From NCBI GenBank assembly GCA_003693905.1, contig RFLL01000248.1:1-6475 (forward strand): a stretch of DNA of 6,475 nt. Reading direction: 5' to 3'. Source of the DNA: Alphaproteobacteria bacterium (GTDB lineage Bacteria; Pseudomonadota; Alphaproteobacteria; Kiloniellales; J153). Shown in pieces: positions 1 through 4,704 of this stretch. Both the position numbers and the translations under genes were made by a program. The notes under the pieces were generated by a model that saw nothing but the letters and a program-made list of their open reading frames with translations, did no database searches and had not been told where the DNA came from. Every line of letters starts with the position of its first letter. Position 1 is the stretch's first letter.

Positions 1-73
1 CCTGAGACACGCGAAGCGCACACGCGCACGACCCACGAATCTCACGCACAGAACGGGTCTTCCGACAACAGGG

Positions 74-99
74 GCGGGGTTCCATCATTGAAATCCCGC
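74..99 (+). terminator. Possible terminator-like hairpin of an upstream gene
   Basis: GCGGGGTT at 74-81 pairs with AATCCCGC at 92-99, giving 8 pairs with one G-U wobble and a 10-base loop. Only a broken pyrimidine run (TTCCCTTC) follows it, not a clean T-tract, so intrinsic termination is doubtful. A second, shorter hairpin lies 15 bases downstream, which would suit the end of a transcript entering from the left. Confidence 0.25.
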
Positions 100-114
100 T
101 TCCCTTCGTGCAAC

Positions 115-129
115 CGGCTGCCGCAGCCG
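115..129. repeat. Short perfect inverted repeat (hairpin)
   Basis: CGGCTG at 115-120 and CAGCCG at 124-129 form a 6-pair stem with a 3-base loop. It is followed on the + strand by a C/T-rich run (133-162) with short T clusters. It could be a weak terminator, or simply GC-rich chance structure. Confidence 0.3.
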
Positions 130-180
130 CCGTCTCTTTCCCTTTCCTTATCTCCTCCCCCCGGGCCCGGCGTGGATTTC

Positions 181-209
181 TTGCCATTGGCGACGGCTCG
201 GGCAATGAT
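181..209 (+). promoter_or_regulatory. Candidate sigma70-like promoter for the ureohydrolase gene
   Basis: TTGCCA at 181-186 matches the -35 consensus TTGACA at 5 of 6 positions. AATGAT at 204-209 matches the -10 consensus TATAAT at 4 of 6. The spacer is 17 bases, the ideal length. A start near 216 would give a leader of about 75 bases containing the duplicated ACGGTC hexamer. This is the best such pair I saw in the leader, but alphaproteobacterial promoters vary and this one is predicted by eye only. Confidence 0.35.
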
Positions 210-290
210 AAGTGCTTGAAATCCTGACGGTCGAATACGAACGGTCACGGCCTGACGCCGAGCGGTGCGGGTCGGGAAAGGGGGCAGGGA

Positions 291-1295
291 ATGGCAGAGC
301 AGCCGCACTCGTTCAAACCGGTGTCCGGCAACGTGATGCCGCGCTTTTCCGGTATCGCGACATTCATGCGCCTGCCCCACGTCAGCGACCCGGACGGCGT
401 CGAGATCGGTCTGATCGGGGTGCCGTGGGACGGCGGCACGACCAACCGGCCCGGCGCGCGCCACGGCCCGCGCCAGATCCGCGACCTGTCGACCATGGTG
501 CGCAACGTTCATCACCGCAGCCGGATCAAGCCGTTCGATCTGTGCCGCTGCGCCGACCTTGGCGACGTTCCCGTCAACCCGATCGTGCTCGAGGACACCC
601 TGGCGCGGATCGAGACGTTTTTTGCCCGAGTCCACGCCGCCGGTACGGTCCCGCTGGCGGCCGGTGGCGATCACCTCATCACGCTGCCGATTATGCGCGC
701 CATCGCCAGGGACCGCCCGGTCGGCATGGTCCACTTCGATGCCCATACCGACACCTGGGACCGCTACTTCGGCGACAGCAAGTACACCCACGGCACGCCG
801 TTCCGCCGCGCCATCGAGGAAGGGCTGCTCGATCCCAGGCGCACGGTGCAGATCGGCATTCGTGGCGCGCTCTATGCCGACGGTGACAACGACTGGGGGC
901 GCGAGCAGGGCATCCGGGTCATCGACATCGACGAATTCTATGAAATGGGGGTCGATGCGGTGATCACCGAGGCGCGGCGCGTGGTCGGCGACGGGCCGAC
1001 CTATGTCAGCTTCGACGTCGACGGCCTCGACCCGGTCTATGCGCCGGGCACCGGCACGCCGGAGATCGGCGGCTTCACCACCTTCGAAGCGCAGAAGATG
1101 ATCCGCGGCCTGCAGGGACTCGATCTCGTCGGTGCCGACGTGGTCGAAGTGGCGCCGCCGTTCGATCCAACCGGCAATACCGCACTCGTCGGGGCAACCA
1201 TGATGTTCGAAATTCTGTGCGTGCTGGCCGACGCGGTGGCGCGACGTCGCGGGCGTATCGCGCCGGAGGCCGATGACGAGCGGACACGGACATGA
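291..1295 (+). CDS. Ureohydrolase, agmatinase / guanidino-acid hydrolase family
   Basis: A 334-residue cytosolic enzyme of the arginase/agmatinase superfamily, expected to use a two-metal centre (usually Mn) to hydrolyse a guanidino group to urea and an amine. The ligand motifs are intact: GGDH with His128, the block HFDAHTD with Asp150, His152 and Asp154, and FDVDGLDP with Asp242 and Asp244. The conserved His167 (in HGTPF) and Glu286 (in VVEVAPP) of the active site are also present. The N-terminal SGNxMPRFxGIAT segment (residues 12-24) and the long GTGTPEIGG stretch (253-261) resemble guanidinobutyrase and guanidinopropionase more than E. coli SpeB, whereas HTDTWD is closer to agmatinase's HTDTY than to the HADVND I recall for guanidinobutyrase. 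The substrate is therefore left open, and speB is not assigned. The ATG at 291 has a G-rich ribosome site (280-284) six bases upstream. The transporter genes follow after a 104-base gap. Class assignment is firm; the substrate is inference. Confidence 0.94.
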   Translation: MAEQPHSFKPVSGNVMPRFSGIATFMRLPHVSDPDGVEIGLIGVPWDGGTTNRPGARHGPRQIRDLSTMVRNVHHRSRIKPFDLCRCADLGDVPVNPIVLEDTLARIETFFARVHAAGTVPLAAGGDHLITLPIMRAIARDRPVGMVHFDAHTDTWDRYFGDSKYTHGTPFRRAIEEGLLDPRRTVQIGIRGALYADGDNDWGREQGIRVIDIDEFYEMGVDAVITEARRVVGDGPTYVSFDVDGLDPVYAPGTGTPEIGGFTTFEAQKMIRGLQGLDLVGADVVEVAPPFDPTGNTALVGATMMFEILCVLADAVARRRGRIAPEADDERTRT

Positions 1296-1338
1296 ATCGG
1301 GCATGAGATAGCAGTTTACGAACAGGTGCGGGCGATCC

Positions 1339-1352
1339 GACGGCGGACCGTC
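1339..1352 (+). repeat. Small intercistronic hairpin before the binding-protein gene
   Basis: GACGG at 1339-1343 and CCGTC at 1348-1352 form a 5-pair stem with a CGGA loop in the 104-base gap between the ureohydrolase and the binding-protein gene. No T-run follows, so it is not an intrinsic terminator. Such hairpins can protect a downstream message and help raise the level of the binding protein, but here that is only a possibility. No strong promoter was recognised in the gap. Confidence 0.25.
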
Positions 1353-1399
1353 TGGATATTCCCACGCCACACATAATGAAGAGGGAGGAGGCAGAAATC

Positions 1400-2383
1400 A
1401 TGCGCAAGTTGACCATTCTGTCCGCGGCGCTGGCCGCGGTGATCACCCTTGGCGCACTCACCACACCGGTCGTGGCCAAGCCGTTCAAGCTCGCCCATTC
1501 GACCTGGGTCGGCTACGGGCCACTGTTCATCGCCCGCGACAAGGGCTACTTCAAGGAAGAAGGCGTCGATGTCGAGCTGGTCAACATGGAGGACGTCAAG
1601 ATCCGTTTCGCAGCGCTGGCCGCCGGACGAATCGACGCTCTGGCAACCACGGTCGATACCGTGCTGCTCTACCTCAAACCGGGCGGGCCGAAATATCGCT
1701 ATGTCTTCGCCCTCGACGATTCCAAGGGCGGCGACGGCGTCGTCGCCGACAAGTCGATCAAGACCATCGCCGATCTGAAAGGCAAGAAGGTCGCCTTCAC
1801 CGAGGGGTCGGTGTCGCAGTTCTATATCAACGTGCTGCTGAAACAGGCCGGGCTCAGCGAATCCGACATCGAGGTCGTCAACATGACGGCCGGCGACGCC
1901 GGCAGCGCCTTCGTGACCGGCCGGGTCGATGCCGCCGTCACCTGGGAACCGTGGCTGACCCGCGGCAAACAGTCGCCCCACGGCCATCTGCTGCATGACA
2001 GCAGCATGTCACCGGGCCTGATCACCGATGTCGTCGTGGTCCCGGAGAACGTGCTGAAAGCACGCGCCGAGGAAATCAAGGCAATCTACCGTGCCTGGGT
2101 GCGTGCCGTCGATTTCGTCAAGAGCAACCCGGACGAATCCTACGAGATAATGGCCAAGGGCGTCGGCGGCTGGCTCAAGGACCCGAAGGTCTTTGCCGAA
2201 ACCCTGAGCGGAATTTCCTACTACGGCAAAACCGAGAACGAGGCCTTCTTCGGCAAACCGGGCAAGCTGGGCGGTCTGCGAACGACGTTGCAGAACGCCA
2301 TCGACATCTGGTCGGGCTTCGGCAAGTTGCAGGTCAAGGTGACGCCGGAGGACCTGGTCAGCTTCGTGGCTGTCGCACAATAA
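1400..2383 (+). CDS. ABC transporter periplasmic substrate-binding protein, NitT/TauT type
   Basis: A 327-residue extracytoplasmic binding protein of the nitrate/taurine/sulfonate class that would capture a small solute and deliver it to the permease encoded next. The start is the ATG at 1400, not the in-frame ATG at 1376, because a strong GGAGGAG ribosome site (1384-1390) lies between the two and the N-terminus then becomes a classic Sec signal: charged MRK, hydrophobic residues 4-20, likely cleavage after VVA at residue 26. The mature part shows the family pattern: a first lobe with GYGPLFIARDKGYF (38-51) and EEGVDVEL (53-60), the AALAAGRIDAL segment (71-81), then VTWEPWL (180-186) and LITDVVVVPENVLKA (207-221). 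No lipobox cysteine is seen, so it should be soluble in the periplasm. The ligand cannot be read from sequence; the ureohydrolase upstream suggests a guanidino compound or a related nitrogen source. Confidence 0.92.
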   Translation: MRKLTILSAALAAVITLGALTTPVVAKPFKLAHSTWVGYGPLFIARDKGYFKEEGVDVELVNMEDVKIRFAALAAGRIDALATTVDTVLLYLKPGGPKYRYVFALDDSKGGDGVVADKSIKTIADLKGKKVAFTEGSVSQFYINVLLKQAGLSESDIEVVNMTAGDAGSAFVTGRVDAAVTWEPWLTRGKQSPHGHLLHDSSMSPGLITDVVVVPENVLKARAEEIKAIYRAWVRAVDFVKSNPDESYEIMAKGVGGWLKDPKVFAETLSGISYYGKTENEAFFGKPGKLGGLRTTLQNAIDIWSGFGKLQVKVTPEDLVSFVAVAQ

Positions 2384-2402
2384 CGCAACGTGTGAATCCG
2401 CG

Positions 2403-3263
2403 ATGTGCAGCAAGGTGGTGAGCCACGCCGCCAACGAAGGAAGCGGCGCGCGCCGTGCCCGCATCGCGTCGCGCGTGGCTTCCTATTTCGCACCGAAGAC
2501 CGAGATTCCCGGGCGGGTCTACGCGACGACGTCGGCCCTGACGGCGATCTCGGTCTTCGCCGCGTGGTCGCTTCTGTCCTACGGCGGCCTGGTGCGGCCC
2601 GATTTCCTGCCGACGCCGGGCGCGGTCCTGCATGCGGCATGGGTGACGCTGGCCGACGGATCGCTGCTGCACCACGCCTGGTCCAGCGTGACGGTGATTC
2701 TGTCGGGTTTCATCCTCGCATCGGTGCTGGCGGTGCCGCTCGGCATCATGATGGGCAGCTTCAAGATCGTCGAGGCCGCGGTCGAGCCGATCACCGGTTT
2801 CGTCCGCTATCTGCCGGTCAGCGCCTTGATCCCTCTGCTTATTCTGTGGATCGGCATCGGCATCGAACAAAAGATTGCGGTCATCTTTCTGGGCACGTTC
2901 TTCCAGCAGGTGATCCTGATCGCCGATGTCTCCGCCGGCGTATCGCGTGATCTCGTCGACTGTTCCTATACGCTCGGCGCCAAACGCCGTCACGTCATCA
3001 CCCAGGTGCTGATCCCGGCCACCCTGCCCGGCGTCATGGATACCCTGCGGGTGACCATGGGCTGGGCCTGGACCTATCTGGTGGTGGCCGAACTGGTGGC
3101 CGCCAACAGTGGCCTCGGCTACATGATCCTCAATTCCATGCGCGGCCTGTTCACCGACATGATCTTCCTCGGCATTCTGGTTATCGGCCTGCTCGGTCTG
3201 ATCACCGACCAGGTGATGAAGGCGCTGCGGGCGTGGCTGCTGCCGTGGGCGGCGCGAACCTAG
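2403..3263 (+). CDS. ABC transporter permease, NitT/TauT (BPD_transp_1) type
   Basis: A 286-residue inner-membrane permease that would form the translocation channel as a dimer. Hydrophobic spans are seen at about residues 41-60, 95-118, 140-152, 157-176, 220-236 and 252-270, the usual arrangement for this family. The cytoplasmic coupling (EAA) loop lies at about 184-212, with LGAKRRHVITQVLIPATLPG carrying the conserved Gly and the I-P-A-x-L-P end that contacts the ATPase. A hydrophilic N-terminal tail of about 36 residues is somewhat long and rich in Arg/Ala. The ATG at 2403 lies 19 bases after the binding-protein stop but has no clear ribosome site; GTG codons at 2415 and 2418 are alternatives. 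Translational coupling to the upstream gene would explain this. Identity as a permease is firm, the exact start less so. Confidence 0.92.
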   Translation: MCSKVVSHAANEGSGARRARIASRVASYFAPKTEIPGRVYATTSALTAISVFAAWSLLSYGGLVRPDFLPTPGAVLHAAWVTLADGSLLHHAWSSVTVILSGFILASVLAVPLGIMMGSFKIVEAAVEPITGFVRYLPVSALIPLLILWIGIGIEQKIAVIFLGTFFQQVILIADVSAGVSRDLVDCSYTLGAKRRHVITQVLIPATLPGVMDTLRVTMGWAWTYLVVAELVAANSGLGYMILNSMRGLFTDMIFLGILVIGLLGLITDQVMKALRAWLLPWAART

Positions 3264-3283
3264 ACCCAGGGGCCCGGAACGCA

Positions 3284-4072
3284 ATGGCCAGTCTTGTCAT
3301 AGACGACGTTTCCATGCGCTTTGCCCTGCGCCGCGGCGGCGAGGTGACGGCGCTGGAGCATATCTGCCTCGAGGTTGCCGATCGCGAATTTTCGGTCATC
3401 GTCGGGCCGTCCGGGTGCGGCAAATCGACCCTGCTGCGCCTCGTTGCCGGTCTCGAGCAGCCGAGCGCCGGAATGATCCGGCTCGACGGTCAGCCGATTA
3501 CCGGCCCCTCGCGCGACCGCGGCATGGTGTTCCAATCCTACACCCTGTTTCCCTGGCTGACGGTGCGACGCAACGTCGAATTCGGTCTGCGTATCGCCGG
3601 CGTCTCGGCGGCGGAGCGGGCTGAAATCGCGGCGCACTTTATCGAACAGGTCGGCCTCAAAGGATTCGAAGACGCCTATCCGGCCCAGTTGTCCGGTGGC
3701 ATGCGTCAGCGCGTGGCCCTGGCCCGAGCGCTGGCCAACGATCCCAAGGTGCTGCTGATGGACGAGCCGTTCGGGGCGCTCGACAGTCAGACCCGCGCCC
3801 TGATGCAGGAACTGCTGCTCGACGTATGGGAACACAACCACAAAACGGTCCTGTTCATCACCCACGACATCGACGAGGCCCTGTTTCTGGGCGACCGCGT
3901 CCATGTCATGACGGCGCGTCCCGGGCGCATCCGCGAAGAGATCCCGGTCGACATTCCGCGTCCGCGCACCTTCGACGTGCTTACCTCGCCGGCCTTTACC
4001 GCCCTCAAACGCAGCATCCTGGCCCACATCCGCGAAGAGGCGATGCGGGCGGTGGAGGCGGCCGCTCCCTGA
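3284..4072 (+). CDS. ABC transporter ATP-binding protein, NitT/TauT type
   Basis: A 262-residue nucleotide-binding subunit that powers import through the adjacent permease. All catalytic motifs are intact: Walker A GPSGCGKST (41-49), Q-loop Gln84 in VFQSYTLFPW, signature LSGGMRQR (136-143), Walker B VLLMDEP (156-162), D-loop ALD (165-167) and switch His194 in THDIDEA. The VFQ-x-LFPWLTVxxNV stretch and the C-terminal ARPGRIxEEIPVDIPRPR (211-228) are typical of the nitrate/taurine/sulfonate branch (NrtD, TauB, SsuB-like). A GTG at 3233 opens the same frame and would overlap the permease by 31 bases, but the ATG at 3284 gives the normal family start (MASLVIDDVS) and leaves a 20-base gap with a weak G-rich ribosome site near 3269. 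It is the last gene of the transporter operon. Confidence 0.95.
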   Translation: MASLVIDDVSMRFALRRGGEVTALEHICLEVADREFSVIVGPSGCGKSTLLRLVAGLEQPSAGMIRLDGQPITGPSRDRGMVFQSYTLFPWLTVRRNVEFGLRIAGVSAAERAEIAAHFIEQVGLKGFEDAYPAQLSGGMRQRVALARALANDPKVLLMDEPFGALDSQTRALMQELLLDVWEHNHKTVLFITHDIDEALFLGDRVHVMTARPGRIREEIPVDIPRPRTFDVLTSPAFTALKRSILAHIREEAMRAVEAAAP

Positions 4073-4083
4073 GCCGGCTTTTT
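4060..4083 (+). terminator. Weak candidate terminator at the end of the transporter operon
   Basis: GGCCG at 4060-4064 can pair with CGGCT at 4075-4079 (one G-U pair), with a 10-base loop containing the ATPase stop codon, followed directly by five T's at 4079-4083. The stem is short and overlaps the coding end, so efficiency would be modest. No better + strand hairpin followed by T's was seen between here and 4704. Confidence 0.3.
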
Positions 4084-4132
4084 ATCGGATCATCGCGGAT
4101 CGCGTCTTGCACCCGACGGACAGGGAAACCTC

Positions 4133-4166
4133 AAAAATCGGGGCCGGAGAAAGATCCACCGGCCCC
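4133..4166 (-). terminator. Rho-independent terminator reading on the minus strand
   Basis: GGGGCCGG at 4140-4147 pairs perfectly with CCGGCCCC at 4159-4166 around an 11-base loop. Five A's at 4133-4137 lie just to the left, so on the minus strand the 8-pair, all-GC hairpin is followed after two bases by TTTTT. On the + strand it is followed by AGGTAAACG with no T-run, so it is directional. It implies that something is transcribed leftward through this intergenic region, facing the transporter operon. Confidence 0.55.
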
Positions 4167-4180
4167 AGGTAAACGAAGAG

Positions 4181-4205
4181 GTCGTGCCTTTCATAACGGC
4201 ACGAC
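4181..4205. repeat. Perfect inverted repeat (hairpin)
   Basis: GTCGTGCC at 4181-4188 and GGCACGAC at 4198-4205 form an 8-pair stem around the 9-base loop TTTCATAAC. No T-tract follows on either strand. As the middle of three strong hairpins in about 120 bases, it may be part of a structured RNA or a protein-binding palindrome. Confidence 0.55.
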
Positions 4206-4236
4206 GACGCTGCTTGCCAACGGTCGAACCCAGCAC

Positions 4237-4258
4237 TCCGGCGCCGGGCGGCGCCGGA
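4237..4258. repeat. Perfect inverted repeat (hairpin) with a 4-base loop
   Basis: TCCGGCGCC at 4237-4245 and GGCGCCGGA at 4250-4258 form a 9-pair perfect stem closed by GGGC. It is very stable as RNA on either strand. No T-run follows on either side. It could be a structural RNA element, a transcript-stabilising hairpin or a small extragenic palindrome. Confidence 0.55.
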
Positions 4259-4325
4259 CAAACGTCTGGTCATTGGCACCAGTCCTGATGCAAATCCTGC
4301 ACCATATCGAGTCTTCGCCCGGTTA

Positions 4326-4463
4326 TCAGAGGGTTAACGGCCCCGTCCGGCGCCCGCGCGAGCGGCCAGGATCCGGGAATGTAAACACCAGCGACAGGCC
4401 CATCGGAATAAAATCAATCCATATCAACACGGTGCAGACCATGCCCCACTTTTCCGCACGCAT
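4326..4463 (-). CDS. Possible small membrane protein (hypothetical, 45 residues)
   Basis: A short minus-strand frame that I do not recognise. Starting at the ATG at 4463 it begins MRAEKWG and then has a strongly hydrophobic stretch at about residues 8-29 (key parts VCTVLIW, GLSLVF), enough for one membrane span. The tail is Arg-, Gly- and Pro-rich and looks less protein-like. A GGAG lies 14 bases upstream, rather far. The frame stays open to an ATG at 4538, but the extra 25 residues look unconvincing. In support, the patch is less GC-rich than its surroundings and a minus-strand terminator lies downstream at 4166-4133. Against it are its short length, the lack of any known relative and its mixed codon third positions. 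It could be a remnant of a longer gene or chance. Confidence 0.25.
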   Translation of the reverse strand: MRAEKWGMVCTVLIWIDFIPMGLSLVFTFPDPGRSRGRRTGPLTL

Positions 4464-4688
4464 GTATATGTAATCATCTCCGACACCCCTTTCCTGCCCT
4501 TTGTCGCATATCCGGCCCGAGCCGACGTCACCGGACATGCCCCTGCGCGGTGCCGTCGGGGCTCGCGAAGGCGCGGCTCGTCCGGCTATTTCACAGCCCC
4601 TCGGAATGCCCTAGCATGGCCGCCTCGGCAGGGGCGGAGCCCCCTTCGCGCACACCGTCCATCAACTTTACGCGCCGCACGCGCCCGC

Positions 4689-4693
4689 AGGAG
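4689..4693 (+). promoter_or_regulatory. Ribosome binding site of the dehydratase gene
   Basis: AGGAG at 4689-4693 lies 11 bases before the ATG at 4705, a slightly long but usable spacing. It supports this start, which also aligns the family's cysteine ligands at the expected offsets. Confidence 0.55.
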
Positions 4694-4704
4694 ACACCCG
4701 CGTC

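Larger units (their letters stand above)
1..290. other. Non-coding leader region upstream of the ureohydrolase gene
   Basis: No convincing gene is seen on either strand. The stretch holds two hairpins, listed separately. It also has a tract at 133-162 that is all pyrimidine except one A (purine-rich on the minus strand), a 10-base palindrome CCGGGCCCGG at 161-170, and a candidate promoter at 181-209. The hexamer ACGGTC occurs twice, at 227-232 and 241-246, 14 bases apart, in what would be the 5' untranslated leader. I looked for the conserved loops of the guanidine-I (ykkC) and mini-ykkC riboswitches and did not recognise them. The left end may contain the tail or the terminator of a gene outside the window. 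Confidence 0.6.
4073..4704. other. 632-base intergenic region with hairpin cluster and possible minus-strand transcript
   Basis: No confident gene lies between the transporter operon and the dehydratase. From left to right it holds a short T-tract (4079-4083), three perfect hairpins (4140-4166, 4181-4205, 4237-4258) and a less GC-rich patch at roughly 4380-4480, which on the minus strand encodes a short frame with one membrane segment. Near the right end are a GGGGC-GGA-GCCCC hairpin (4631-4643) and the ribosome site of the dehydratase. A possible -10-like TAGCAT at 4612-4617 has no good -35 partner. I saw no tRNA, insertion-sequence ends or CRISPR repeats. Confidence 0.6.

Noticed and set aside
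1..290. Guanidine riboswitch (ykkC or mini-ykkC) upstream of the ureohydrolase
   Set aside because: Looked for because of the guanidine hypothesis. ACGA/ACGG tetramers occur, but not in the loops of paired hairpins, and the conserved ykkC core was not recognised. A covariance-model search would settle it.
212..886. Plus-strand frame of 224 codons overlapping the start of the ureohydrolase
   Set aside because: It is Arg/Pro-rich out-of-frame translation of the ureohydrolase with no domain; the motif-bearing frame at 291-1295 is the real gene.
42..1370. Long minus-strand open frame (442 codons) covering the ureohydrolase gene
   Set aside because: It lies antisense to a gene with intact catalytic motifs, has a low-complexity Arg/Asp/His/Ala/Gly-rich composition typical of antisense shadows in GC-rich DNA, and shows no recognisable domain.
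1376..1399. Upstream ATG at 1376 as the start of the binding protein
   Set aside because: It would add the charged residues MKREEAEI before the signal peptide and translate through the strong GGAGGAG ribosome site; the ATG at 1400 gives a normal signal sequence.
3233..3283. GTG at 3233 as the start of the ATPase, overlapping the permease
   Set aside because: The extra 17 residues are Ala/Gly-rich and not part of the family fold; the ATG at 3284 begins directly at the first beta strand as usual.
3826..4473. Plus-strand frame running from inside the ATPase gene into the intergenic region
   Set aside because: Its first part is an out-of-frame reading of the ATPase and the rest is low-complexity and unlike a protein; no ribosome site or domain supports it.
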